A stretch of DNA of 64,000 bases from positions 1 through 64,000 of the IMG/VR virus record IMGVR_UViG_3300023179_000009; one strand, 5' to 3'. Positions within the stretch are counted from its first letter, which is position 1, and every line of letters starts with the position of its first letter. The translations under genes were made by a program, and so were the position numbers. Origin of the DNA: a virus. The notes beneath the pieces are model-generated. The model saw nothing but the letters and a program-made list of their open reading frames with translations, did not search any database and was not told the origin of the DNA. This document shows, piece by piece, positions 25,961-33,850 of this stretch.

Positions 25961-27015
25961 AGTTCTTTTTTGACCTTAATTCCACAACCACTGCATATTT
26001 GACTCGTGTATTCTGGCTTCACTTCCGCTACCACACAACCAGCCTCTTCCGCTTTGTAATGTAGCATATTGCGAAAATTAGTCCAGCCACTATCAAGTAT
26101 GCTTTTGTTCAGTTTTCTCCAGTTATCCTTGAGCATGTTTTTTACGCTTAATTTCTCAACGCAGATGACTGAATATTTGTCAACCAGACTTCTACTTGTC
26201 TTGTGTAGAAAGTCTTTTCTTTGATTCTTTACCTTTAGGTGAAGGTTCACAAGTTGCTTTTTGGTCTTGATCTTCTTCTTGTCTTCTCTAGGTAAAGTCT
26301 TCAACTTGCTGTATTTTGATTGAACCTTTTTAAGTTTATCTTCTGATTGTCGTAGGTAGTGCGGGTTTTTTATTGTTGAACCATCGCTCATGGTGGCGAA
26401 GTCTATACAGCCTACATCAATCCCAACTGCCTTTGTCTCAATCCTTTCTTGCGGTGTTATTTCCATATCACAAGAAAAAATAGCATACCAATCGTTCGCT
26501 TCCCGTTTGATGGTACAAGTCTTTACTTTGCCAATTAGTTCTCTGTGTTTGATTAACTTTACCTCACCGATCTTTGAAAGGTAAAGTTTGTTGCCTGTGA
26601 GTTTAAAACCAGATTGAGGAAAGCAGAAAGAATCATACCTGTCGTAACTTTTGAATCTTGGATATCCAGCTTTGTCTTTGCTTTCTTTTAACCTTCGGAA
26701 GAATCCTTGAAACGCAAGGTCAACTCTTGCTGATACATTTTGTAAAACTTGTGAGTGGACACCTTCTATTTTCCAAGTTTTAATCAAGTTGTGGCAGTCG
26801 TAAACACCAAGGCTTTTCTTGTCTTTTTCCCAACTGTTTTTTCGTGTTTCCAAAACTTTGTTGTAGGCATTTCGGCAAACACCAAGGGTTTGTTGCAACC
26901 TTTTTAACTTGCCATTTTTGGCATATATCCTATACTTGATGTTCCGTGTGACCTTCATACCCTTTATATAGTAAGATTTATGTAAAATTTCCAAAGAATT
27001 TTTACTACATAAAAC
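25814..27015 (-). mobile_element. IS200/IS605-type element carrying only tnpB
   Basis: The unit comprises a tnpB gene and a right-end hairpin overlapping its stop codon (25823-25844), followed by CATTCAC, typical of IS605-group right ends. No tnpA is present, so mobility would need a transposase in trans. The left boundary is uncertain; a 9-base sequence at 25806-25814 (TTTATGTAG) recurs inverted at 27005-27013. It sits between the secreted-protein operon and the ADP-ribosyltransferase gene. Confidence 0.7.
25831..26958 (-). CDS. tnpB: TnpB RNA-guided endonuclease
   Basis: A 375-residue IS605 OrfB/TnpB starting MKVTRNIKYRIYAKNGKL behind AAGGG. All key RuvC residues are visible: Asp in VGIDVGCIDFATMSDG, Glu in VICVEKLSVKNM, and Asp in LSRDLNAAKNI. 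The zinc ribbon has CSGCG and CFACG. Known TnpB proteins cut DNA under guidance of an RNA made from the right end of the element, which keeps the element in place. Nothing suggests inactivation. The stop codon lies within the right-end hairpin, as usual for this family. Confidence 0.95.
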   Translation of the reverse strand: MKVTRNIKYRIYAKNGKLKRLQQTLGVCRNAYNKVLETRKNSWEKDKKSLGVYDCHNLIKTWKIEGVHSQVLQNVSARVDLAFQGFFRRLKESKDKAGYPRFKSYDRYDSFCFPQSGFKLTGNKLYLSKIGEVKLIKHRELIGKVKTCTIKREANDWYAIFSCDMEITPQERIETKAVGIDVGCIDFATMSDGSTIKNPHYLRQSEDKLKKVQSKYSKLKTLPREDKKKIKTKKQLVNLHLKVKNQRKDFLHKTSRSLVDKYSVICVEKLSVKNMLKDNWRKLNKSILDSGWTNFRNMLHYKAEEAGCVVAEVKPEYTSQICSGCGIKVKKELGERKHDCFACGLKLSRDLNAAKNILRVGMNSLDSNVLEAHSL

Positions 27016-27384
27016 TTACTTTCTACTAATGTTAACTATTTTTTTTACTGTTGCTTCTGAACACCGATAGTTTCCGATATATCCTGTAAATTCACTTTCT
27101 GGATCTTCTTCTAAATCTTTTTTTGGTTCCACCTCGTAAACATATACATTTTGACCTTTTAGTGCTTTGTTCATTCCAAAATGTTTTGCATTGTCTAAAT
27201 TTGAAGTTAAGTAAACATAATTATAATTGTGAAACTCAGCAGGATCTATGTCGGGATGAGAGTAAAAATCTGAGCCGGTTATGCTTGGTGGCAATAAACT
27301 TTCGCCAATTTGTAATTTTTTTGTGGTTCCGTGATATAATTTTAAAGAAGACTTTTCCTCCATCCACTCATTAAAACTTTTCAT
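27016..27384 (-). CDS. Arr-like ADP-ribosyltransferase with capsid-targeting leader
   Basis: A 122-residue protein; the start MKSFNEWMEE is chosen because AAGGTGA lies just upstream. The leader resembles T4 capsid-targeting sequences, with a possible protease site after Glu10. The rest matches the rifampin ADP-ribosyltransferase (Arr) fold: LKLYHGTTKKLQIGESLLPP, then YVYLTSNLDNAKHFG, then NVYVYEVEPKKDLEEDPESE. The H-Y-D triad would be His18, Tyr58 and Asp94. It would transfer ADP-ribose from NAD to a protein or small molecule. T4 packages a different ART (Alt) that modifies host RNA polymerase, so a similar injected effector is inferred here. Confidence 0.8.
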   Translation of the reverse strand: MKSFNEWMEEKSSLKLYHGTTKKLQIGESLLPPSITGSDFYSHPDIDPAEFHNYNYVYLTSNLDNAKHFGMNKALKGQNVYVYEVEPKKDLEEDPESEFTGYIGNYRCSEATVKKIVNISRK

Positions 27385-27442
27385 AATTTCACCTTTCTTG
27401 AACGACACCATATATAGTGTGTGTAATTTTACCGCCATTCAT

Positions 27443-27465
27443 CCCAGCCCCTAAAGGGGACTGGG
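27443..27465 (-). repeat. Solo IS605-type right-end hairpin (relic)
   Basis: On the minus strand CCCAGTCCCCTTTAGGGG and CTGGG form a stem closely like the TnpB right end at 25823-25844, with the flanking sequence also alike (AGAAAACCCAGT versus AGAAGCCCACT; GGGATGAATGG versus GGGAGCATTCA). The in-frame AGA-AAA-CCC-AGT-CCC-CTT-TAG would encode a TnpB-like C-terminus. No second tnpB body is present. An alternative is a plus-strand hairpin followed by TTTT acting as a terminator. Confidence 0.5.
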
Positions 27466-27492
27466 TTTTCTGGCGGGAGGCGTATAAACATT

Positions 27493-28086
27493 ATGGCAAT
27501 AAAAAACCCCGATGGATCTGCTTACAAAACTTCTGGATCTTTAAATCAATTTGACCCAACAAATTTAGAACATGATCTTTTTAATGTTTGGGATCAAGAA
27601 GTTATAGAAATAGGCGGGTCGCCTCTTTATTATTATGATGTTTTTATAAACATAAATAATATCGATGACTTATACATTGAAGCAAGAGATAAAATCTATA
27701 GTCAAAATCCAATAATAATTTATGGATATTATGAACCTATACCATCTCAAAACATCATCGGAGTTTTTGGAATAGACTCTCCGGATGAGATGATGTTTGA
27801 GTTTAATTACCGACACGTTTTAAAAACACTGGGACACGCTCCAAAGATCGGATCGAGAATTTTTTCTCCACACAAAAAAGAAAATTGGATGGTCACTCAA
27901 AGAAACGTTGAAGTTTTTAAATTATGGGGAGAATTAAGATTACAAGTAATGTGCATTAGGTATCAAGAGTCGCTCACGACGGGAGAAGGCAAGGTCACAC
28001 AATCCCAGCCAGATTTTGGCTTAAATAGTGTCAAAGATTTATCGAATAAAAAAATGAATTTAGCTGGCGGGCAGAGTATTGACTAA
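27493..28086 (+). CDS. Neck protein (gp14-like candidate)
   Basis: A 197-residue protein. After a short N-terminal motif shared with the 22554 gene it has features I associate with the neck protein of T4-like marine phages: GGSPLYYYDVFI, IFGVFGIDSPDEMMFEFNYR-type text (VFGIDSPDEMMFEFNYR), GHAPKIGSRIFSPHKKENW and LWGELRLQVMC near the C-terminus. It precedes the gp15-like and sheath genes, the place of gp13/gp14 in T4. The ribosome site (GGGAGG) is 13 bases upstream. The assignment rests on pattern memory and position. Confidence 0.6.
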   Translation: MAIKNPDGSAYKTSGSLNQFDPTNLEHDLFNVWDQEVIEIGGSPLYYYDVFININNIDDLYIEARDKIYSQNPIIIYGYYEPIPSQNIIGVFGIDSPDEMMFEFNYRHVLKTLGHAPKIGSRIFSPHKKENWMVTQRNVEVFKLWGELRLQVMCIRYQESLTTGEGKVTQSQPDFGLNSVKDLSNKKMNLAGGQSID

Positions 28087-28218
28087 TATTTCTTTCTTTT
28101 TTGGAGTAAAAACATTCTTAAAGAAAGTTAATGGAATTTTTTTTGATTCCAAAGGCAAAATTAATTTATTTTTTTTAATTAAATTTCCTTTAGACTTTAT
28201 AATTTTATAAGGCTTCAT
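28060..28218 (-). CDS. Possible small basic protein
   Basis: A 52-residue frame, MKPYKIIKSKGNLIKKNKL to a stop overlapping the neck gene's 3' end. It occupies a 166-base gap between two rightward virion genes that is otherwise empty. TATAAT lies 9 bases upstream and no ribosome site is seen. It is strongly basic. It may equally be chance reading frame over a leader region. Confidence 0.3.
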   Translation of the reverse strand: MKPYKIIKSKGNLIKKNKLILPLESKKIPLTFFKNVFTPKKKEILVNTLPAS

Positions 28219-28252
28219 GATACTATAATTATAGATAAAGAAAAATAATTTT

Positions 28253-29266
28253 ATGAGCGAACCAAATTTAAATCCATGTGGGGAATCTAATTTTGTTGAA
28301 GATTTAAATATTGACAAACCTCCTCCTTTTTGCAGGGAACAAAAAGTAGAAACCAGTTCCGGCACCATACACAGCAAACCTTATTTGGAGTCTCAAAAAG
28401 ATGTTGCACAAGATTTATCTTGGCTGCAAGATGCAACTCAAAGCAAACTAGGACAAGGCGCAAGTGCCTTATGTGACCCGCAACAGTCTGGTCATATAAT
28501 AAACGAACAAGGAATGTCCCCGCCCAATAGAAATGTGGTATATCGTTATGCCAAATCTATAAGAGGCACCGATGAGGCTGTTAAAGATCTCTTTAAGGAT
28601 CTTGTTGTCATAGATGAAAATGGAAGAGCACATAGTGTGCCTATTATATGGGCCACACAAGAACGTGCTGTAGCTTATATTTTGCAAGAAAATATGAGAA
28701 AAGATGAAAGCTTGGTGGTGGATAGAATTCGATTGCCTATATTGGCAATTCACAACTCAGAGTTTAATTTTAATCAAGACCGTTACATTTATCACAAAGC
28801 AATAGATTATTTAAGAGATCCAAAAAATAATTTTAGACCAAATTTTACCACAAGTGAAAGATTTGAAAAAGACACTATTTTCGGAGTAACACGTGGAATT
28901 CCAATAGATATTGGTTACACTTTATATGCTTGGACTATGTACGAAGAAGATATGAATCAAATTCTTACACAAGTATTAACAAAATTTTCTCCCATAGCAT
29001 ATATAAGGGTGAAAGGAATTTCTTGGGAAATCGGAGTTAAGTTATCAAGCATAGCAAATAACGTTAACTACGAACCTGGGGATAAAGCGATTAGAGTTTT
29101 TAAATATCAATTTGGTCTGACAGCAGAGACATTTGTTGCCCAACCAATTGTAAGAAGAAAAGCAGTTTTAAAAACTAGAATTGATATAACTGATTCACCC
29201 AATGAAGAAGATATAACAGAAGTATTGACTCAATTGGAACAAGCAGTAAAGGAATTGGAAGAATGA
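28253..29266 (+). CDS. Tail sheath stabiliser and completion protein (gp15-like)
   Basis: A 337-residue protein. Segments match the T4 gp15 family: FKDLVVIDENGRAHSVPIIW, VDRIRLPILAIHNSEFNFNQ, GIPIDIGYTLYAWTMYEEDM followed by QILTQVLTKFSPIAYIRV (T4: a YELSIFTRYEDDM...QILPYFQPHF-type stretch), and FKYQFGLTAETFV. gp15 caps the tail end so that it can join the neck. It is longer than T4 gp15 (272) because of a Ser/Gln-rich N-terminus. It overlaps the next gene by 4 bases (ATGA) and lies directly before the sheath. Confidence 0.88.
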   Translation: MSEPNLNPCGESNFVEDLNIDKPPPFCREQKVETSSGTIHSKPYLESQKDVAQDLSWLQDATQSKLGQGASALCDPQQSGHIINEQGMSPPNRNVVYRYAKSIRGTDEAVKDLFKDLVVIDENGRAHSVPIIWATQERAVAYILQENMRKDESLVVDRIRLPILAIHNSEFNFNQDRYIYHKAIDYLRDPKNNFRPNFTTSERFEKDTIFGVTRGIPIDIGYTLYAWTMYEEDMNQILTQVLTKFSPIAYIRVKGISWEIGVKLSSIANNVNYEPGDKAIRVFKYQFGLTAETFVAQPIVRRKAVLKTRIDITDSPNEEDITEVLTQLEQAVKELEE

Positions 29267-29487
29267 TCGAAATAAAAAACAAAACAAAAAGCCCAGTGCA
29301 GCTAGTGGTGAGATCTCGGAAGGCTCCCCGTGCTTTCACAACCTTAATTATTCCAGGCATAGGAAAAGGAAATAACATAAGAATAATTGAGGATGAGTTG
29401 GTAACTGAATACATAGAAAGAGTTGAGAAAATGGGCCTTATTTCAACTAAATATGTACCAAACAATGAAATTCGTAAGGGAGACTAA
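29263..29487 (+). CDS. Small conserved-type protein between gp15 and sheath
   Basis: A 74-residue protein, MIEIKNKTKSPVQLVVRSRK, then PRAFTTLIIPGIG and a C-terminal EYIERVEKMGLISTKYV. It overlaps the gp15-like gene by 4 bases and ends 3 bases before the sheath gene, so the three are one translation unit. I recall similar proteins before sheath genes in marine myoviruses; function unknown, perhaps in tail-end assembly. Confidence 0.7.
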   Translation: MIEIKNKTKSPVQLVVRSRKAPRAFTTLIIPGIGKGNNIRIIEDELVTEYIERVEKMGLISTKYVPNNEIRKGD

Positions 29488-29490
29488 AAA

Positions 29491-31857
29491 ATGGCTATTC
29501 TAAGAGGATTTCCACCATCTAACACAATTTCGCCAAGCGTTAGAATCACTGAGAAGGACTTGAGCTTTATAGCTCCCGAACAGTCTTTTCATCGTTCTGG
29601 ACTTGTCGGATTCGCAAGCAAGGGACCGATTGATATCCCAACCCTAATATCAACACAGCGTCAATTAAACACCGTGTTTGGATACCCACATCCAGAATCT
29701 GGTGATCCTTACTTGATATATGCCGCAGAGCAATATCTTTTAGTTGCTAACGAACTTTATGTAGTTCGTGTTGCCGATGTTGACAACGTAAGTGATGAGA
29801 AAGCAGAGATTGCAACCGTGGACGTTCCTTCTGCTGGTGGTCGCATAAGCGTGATGTCTCAACAACAAGGCCCATATACTTTTTCTAAAGATTCTTTCTT
29901 TAGATGGAAATTAAATGGCGTTGTTCACTCCAAGACACTTGTGGTTTTGGCTGGAACCTACACTGCTGCACAATTAGCCGAGGAATTAAATCTTCAAGTT
30001 AATGGAGATGTTGATGGTATTGAGTTTATCACCGACGAAGGCGACGATTACATCGGCGTTCAAACAACTTGGGCATTCGGTCCAGACTCGGAATTAGAAT
30101 TCTTATCGGTTCAGGATGCTATTTATGGTGGACCCGTTGGTGGCGGTGAAGGTGGCAACAATGTCACCGGTCTTGGCACTGGCATGACTCAAGCAGAACT
30201 CACTGGAAGCAAAGATCGCTTTCCTGAAAGTTATCAAACCTCTGGTGAGTATGACCTCACGGGTCTCAGTGATCTCAATATTCAAATCGTAGTTGACGGC
30301 ACTGATAATGTTCTAATTGATAACGTTGTTCAGGTCGTGGATCTTGTTGATCTTGAAGGCGGAGAAGTTACTGTTTCTCAAGTGGTTAATGAAATCAACA
30401 GCCAACTAGTAGAAAACGGTGGATCGCTCCCAGGTGGTTGGGAAGCATATGCTGATGGCGATAATCTAGCATTCAGAACGATGCACCATGGTCGTGATGC
30501 AAGATTGTTAATTAAGCCAGATAGCACCGCTGCTGGTATTTTCGGATTGGAAAGCGTGACAAAATCTGGCTTGAGTCCAATTGGCACTAGCGGAGACGGA
30601 TCAGACGATACCTACGGCAGGATTAACGGTGATTCAAATGCCACGGGCGCTGTGAGTTTCACAATCAATGCCGACTCGGCTGGCATTGATGGAAACGCAA
30701 CCCAAGTTGTTATCGAAAACAACATTCGTGAAGGAAACTTTGTTTTGCAAGTTTATAATAACGGTGTTGAAGTTGAATCTTGGGGCGGATTAACCAAAGA
30801 TGAAAATTCAAGATTCTATGTTGAAACTTTCTTATCTTTGGTTTCCGATTGGGTTCGAGTTGAAGACAATACCTCAAATGCCGCTCCACCTCTAGATGGA
30901 ACCTATACCCTCTCTGGTGGATCCGATGGCATACCATCCGACCCAGATAAACAAGATCAACTTATAATTGGAAATTCAATAGGCTTTACTGGTATGTACG
31001 CCTTGTCCGAGCCAGAGCAAATCGATATCGATTTGATTGCTGCTCCAGGACACAGTAGCACAGCCGTGGTTACAGAGTTGTTGAACTTGTGTCAAAATGT
31101 TCGTAGCGATTGCTTAGCAATCGTTGACCCACCATTCGGATTAACTGTTAAAGAAATAGTTCATTGGCAGAATGGTTCGCACCCACTGAACACCACTCGC
31201 TTCGATAGTGACTTTGGTGCTCTCTACTGGCCTTGGGTTAAGATACGTGATAATTTTAATCGTGTTGATATATGGGCACCCCCATCAGGATCAGTAATGG
31301 CAACAATTGCAAGATCCGATCAACTGTCTGCTCCTTGGTACGCACCAGCAGGTGTTAATCGTGGAACAGTGCCAAACATCACAGATGTTTTTAGTCGTCC
31401 AACACTGGAAGAAAGAGACTTGATGTACGGCTACAGAAATGCGATTAACCCCATAGTTCAATTCGTTGATTTCGAAGGATTCGTCATCTGGGGTCAGAAA
31501 ACGTTGCAGAGGAGGCCAACTGCTCTTGATCGTGTAAACGTTAGACGATTAATGTTTGTGATTGAAAAACGCATAAGAGCTGCTTCTCGCCAACTGTTGT
31601 TCGATCCACATGACGACATTCTCCGCCAAAAATTCATCAGAATAGCTACAGCCATTCTGTCAGAAATTCAGGTGGGTCGTGGTGTCAACGACTTCCGTGT
31701 CAAGTGCGATACAGAACTCAACACACCAGATGTGATCGATAGAAATGAAATGCGTGCTAGAATCGGCGTACAGCCAATTCGTGCCGCTGAGTTCATATTC
31801 ATTGAATTCTCTATCCACAGAACTGGAAGCTTTGGAGAAAACGCAGATACGTTCTAA
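29491..31857 (+). CDS. Contractile tail sheath protein (gp18-like)
   Basis: A 788-residue protein. The N-terminus has the sheath signature (SPSVRITEKDLSF, GLVGFASKGPIDIPTLISTQ, FGYPHPESGDPYLIYAAEQY) and the C-terminus the conserved polymerisation domain (GFVIWGQKTLQRRPTALDRV, NVRRLMFVIEKRIRAASRQL, FRVKCDTELNTPDVIDRNEM). It is longer than T4 gp18 (659), with Gly/Ser/Asp-rich inserts between about 200 and 480 that probably face outward. It forms the contractile outer tail. Its codon choice looks more GC-rich than that of its neighbours, as expected for a very highly expressed gene. Confidence 0.97.
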   Translation: MAILRGFPPSNTISPSVRITEKDLSFIAPEQSFHRSGLVGFASKGPIDIPTLISTQRQLNTVFGYPHPESGDPYLIYAAEQYLLVANELYVVRVADVDNVSDEKAEIATVDVPSAGGRISVMSQQQGPYTFSKDSFFRWKLNGVVHSKTLVVLAGTYTAAQLAEELNLQVNGDVDGIEFITDEGDDYIGVQTTWAFGPDSELEFLSVQDAIYGGPVGGGEGGNNVTGLGTGMTQAELTGSKDRFPESYQTSGEYDLTGLSDLNIQIVVDGTDNVLIDNVVQVVDLVDLEGGEVTVSQVVNEINSQLVENGGSLPGGWEAYADGDNLAFRTMHHGRDARLLIKPDSTAAGIFGLESVTKSGLSPIGTSGDGSDDTYGRINGDSNATGAVSFTINADSAGIDGNATQVVIENNIREGNFVLQVYNNGVEVESWGGLTKDENSRFYVETFLSLVSDWVRVEDNTSNAAPPLDGTYTLSGGSDGIPSDPDKQDQLIIGNSIGFTGMYALSEPEQIDIDLIAAPGHSSTAVVTELLNLCQNVRSDCLAIVDPPFGLTVKEIVHWQNGSHPLNTTRFDSDFGALYWPWVKIRDNFNRVDIWAPPSGSVMATIARSDQLSAPWYAPAGVNRGTVPNITDVFSRPTLEERDLMYGYRNAINPIVQFVDFEGFVIWGQKTLQRRPTALDRVNVRRLMFVIEKRIRAASRQLLFDPHDDILRQKFIRIATAILSEIQVGRGVNDFRVKCDTELNTPDVIDRNEMRARIGVQPIRAAEFIFIEFSIHRTGSFGENADTF

Positions 31858-31868
31858 GAAATAAAAAT

Positions 31869-31906
31869 AACTGGGTGGTTTTGGATTAACCCAAAACCAC
31901 CCAGTT
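31869..31906 (+). terminator. Strong hairpin after the sheath gene
   Basis: A perfect 16-bp stem (AACTGGGTGGTTTTGG at 31869-31884, complement at 31891-31906) with a 6-base loop starts 12 bases after the sheath stop. No T-run follows, so it may act as an RNA-stabilising structure or attenuator between sheath and tube genes instead of a full terminator. Confidence 0.75.
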
Positions 31907-31932
31907 AACAATATCAAGAAAGAGGCTCTTTC

Positions 31933-32487
31933 ATGCAGATGGGCATAGGCAAACTGGGTCAACCAGGAGTCATAATAAAAAGAAAATTTAGATGGACACT
32001 AGAAATTTCAACTCCAGCAGGACCAGTGCCTAGGCATTATGTGAAAACATCAGGAAGACCACAACTTGACATAGATGAAGTAGAATTGAATTTTTTGAAT
32101 GGAACAACTTGGATTCCCGGCAAGGGTAAATGGCAACAACTAACGGTCACTTATATCGATGTTAACGATCAAGAAATGAAACCTTTGTATGATTGGGTGG
32201 CCAGAGTTTTTGATTACACTGCTCAAAATCCAATAGATCATATAGGGCAATCTGAAAAGGCTGGGTATAGCGGAACAGCTACACTAAAAATGTATGATGG
32301 TTGTGGAAATGAAATAGACCAATGGATACTAAGATCTTGCTGGCCTCAGGCTATAAACTTTGGAGACCTTGATTACGCCTCATCAGACGAGGCTACAATT
32401 GATTTAACATTAAGATTTTCAGAAGTTACTTATAGTGGTCTTGCTTGTGGATTTACTCCTCAAGGAAATTGCCAAGGTTGTGCGTGA
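31933..32487 (+). CDS. Tail tube protein paralogue 1 (gp19-like)
   Basis: A 184-residue protein with AGAGG 7 bases upstream. It has the gp19 fold pattern: FRWTLEISTP, RPQLDIDEVELNFLNG, WIPGKGKWQQLTVTYIDV, TLKMYDGCGNEIDQWIL, WPQAINFGDLDYASSD and LTLRFSEVTY. gp19 hexamers form the inner tail tube. The C-terminus ends in a Cys pair motif (CQGCA). It is the first of four tandem paralogues, and its similarity to the next two is high throughout. Confidence 0.92.
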   Translation: MQMGIGKLGQPGVIIKRKFRWTLEISTPAGPVPRHYVKTSGRPQLDIDEVELNFLNGTTWIPGKGKWQQLTVTYIDVNDQEMKPLYDWVARVFDYTAQNPIDHIGQSEKAGYSGTATLKMYDGCGNEIDQWILRSCWPQAINFGDLDYASSDEATIDLTLRFSEVTYSGLACGFTPQGNCQGCA

Positions 32488-32526
32488 TAAGCATATATAA
32501 AATAAACTTTAAACAGGAGAGTTAAA

Positions 32527-33129
32527 ATGGCTGACAAAAAACCAATGGGTATCGGAGTTATTGGACAACCAGACGTTGTGTTCAAACGTAAGTTTCGTTG
32601 GACATTCGAAATTCTTGGTTTCTGCGATAATGAGAAAAATGTTGTTCCGGAACACTTTGTGAGTGTTGCATCAAGACCAAACTTGGCAATCGAAGAAACT
32701 GAAGTTAATCACTTGAATGCCAAAACATTTATCCCAGGAAAAGCAACATGGGAAACAATCACGGTTACCTATCTCGATGTTGCTCATTCGGAGATGAGAA
32801 CATTGTGGAATTGGTTAGCAACAGTGTATGACTTTACCGATCCAATTAATTTAAGACAAGGCGAAAGAAGAGATTGGGATGCAACTGGCTTGCTCAATAT
32901 GTACGATGGTTGCGGAACTCTGATAGAGACTTGGCAGATGCAAAAAGTTTTTCCAACAGCCATTAATTTTGGAGATCTGGATTACTCATCTTCTGACATA
33001 GCGACAATAGAGTTAACTCTTCGTTACTCGGATGTCAAATACAGAAGTTACTGCCCAGATTATCAACCAGAGCCTTGCTGTGGTGGTTGCGGCACTCAAG
33101 TAAAATATGCAAACAAAACATATATTTGA
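32527..33129 (+). CDS. Tail tube protein paralogue 2 (gp19-like)
   Basis: A 200-residue protein with a CAGGAG ribosome site. Same order of motifs as its neighbours: MGIGVIGQPDVVFKRKFRWT, RPNLAIEETEVNHLNAKTFI, WETITVTYLDV, LNMYDGCGTLIETWQM, INFGDLDYSSSD, LTLRYSDVKY. The C-terminal tail CCGGCG is a possible metal or disulfide site. Its ribosome site and codon choice make it a strong candidate for the major tube protein along with paralogue 3. Confidence 0.93.
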   Translation: MADKKPMGIGVIGQPDVVFKRKFRWTFEILGFCDNEKNVVPEHFVSVASRPNLAIEETEVNHLNAKTFIPGKATWETITVTYLDVAHSEMRTLWNWLATVYDFTDPINLRQGERRDWDATGLLNMYDGCGTLIETWQMQKVFPTAINFGDLDYSSSDIATIELTLRYSDVKYRSYCPDYQPEPCCGGCGTQVKYANKTYI

Positions 33130-33160
33130 AAATAATTAAACACAAAGACAGGAGAAAGAA

Positions 33161-33775
33161 ATGGCTGAAAAGATACCCATGGGAATTGGTCAACTTGGTT
33201 TTAAAAACCTTGTTTTCAAAAGAAAGTTTCGATACACATTAGAGTTGCAAGATATATGCGCTGGCTCCGGTCAGCCACAGTCTGTTCCCAAGCATTATGT
33301 TAAAGTTGCCGCAAGGCCAAATCTCTCTGTCGAGGAGACCGAGGTTAATTTCCTTAATGCAAAAACTTGGATTCCAGGAAAAGCTTCTTGGGAATCCATA
33401 ACAGTGACTTATATCGATGTTGCGACCGCCGATAACTTACCGTTATTCAACTGGCTTGCATCTGTGTATAATTTTACCGACCCTGTTAACCTTCAAATGG
33501 GTGCCGTTCGCAACGATTATGCTTGCACGGCTATATTAAAACTTTGGGATGGTTGCGGAAACTTGATGGAGACTTGGGAACTTAAAGATGTTTGGCCAAC
33601 ATCTATAGATTTCGGAGATTTGGATTATGCCACATCAGACGAATGCACCATTCAGTTAACTCTTAGATATTCTGACGTTAAGTACACCAACCAATGCCCC
33701 GGATTTGAAATATCCCCGTGCTGCACTGGTTGTGGCACAAACGAGAATAATCCAGAGCCTCAGCCTCAAAATTAG
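33161..33775 (+). CDS. Tail tube protein paralogue 3 (gp19-like)
   Basis: A 204-residue protein with CAGGAG 8 bases upstream of the ATG. It is closest to paralogue 2: MGIGQLGFKNLVFKRKFRYT, RPNLSVEETEVNFLNAKTWI, WESITVTYIDV, LKLWDGCGNLMETWEL, SIDFGDLDYATSD, LTLRYSDVKY, then CCTGCG near the end and an acidic/Gln tail. A strong terminator follows, so the sheath-to-tube transcription unit ends here. Confidence 0.93.
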   Translation: MAEKIPMGIGQLGFKNLVFKRKFRYTLELQDICAGSGQPQSVPKHYVKVAARPNLSVEETEVNFLNAKTWIPGKASWESITVTYIDVATADNLPLFNWLASVYNFTDPVNLQMGAVRNDYACTAILKLWDGCGNLMETWELKDVWPTSIDFGDLDYATSDECTIQLTLRYSDVKYTNQCPGFEISPCCTGCGTNENNPEPQPQN

Positions 33776-33803
33776 TAATATTCATTATCAAACTATATTA
33801 TTT

Positions 33804-33832
33804 AAAGGGGCAGCGATTGCTGCCCCTTTTTT
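33804..33832 (+). terminator. Rho-independent terminator
   Basis: AAAGGGGCAGC (33804-33814) pairs perfectly with GCTGCCCCTTT (33819-33829) around a GATT loop, and a run of six T follows. It is a textbook terminator for the tube gene cluster. A start-like ATG at 33833 touches its T-run and is not used for that reason. Confidence 0.95.
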
Positions 33833-33850
33833 ATGAAAATAGGTTTTATC

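Noticed and set aside
33833-33850. Upstream ATG for the fourth tube paralogue
   Set aside because: It lies in the T-run of the terminator and has no ribosome site; ATG 33851 has ATAGG and aligns with the other paralogues.
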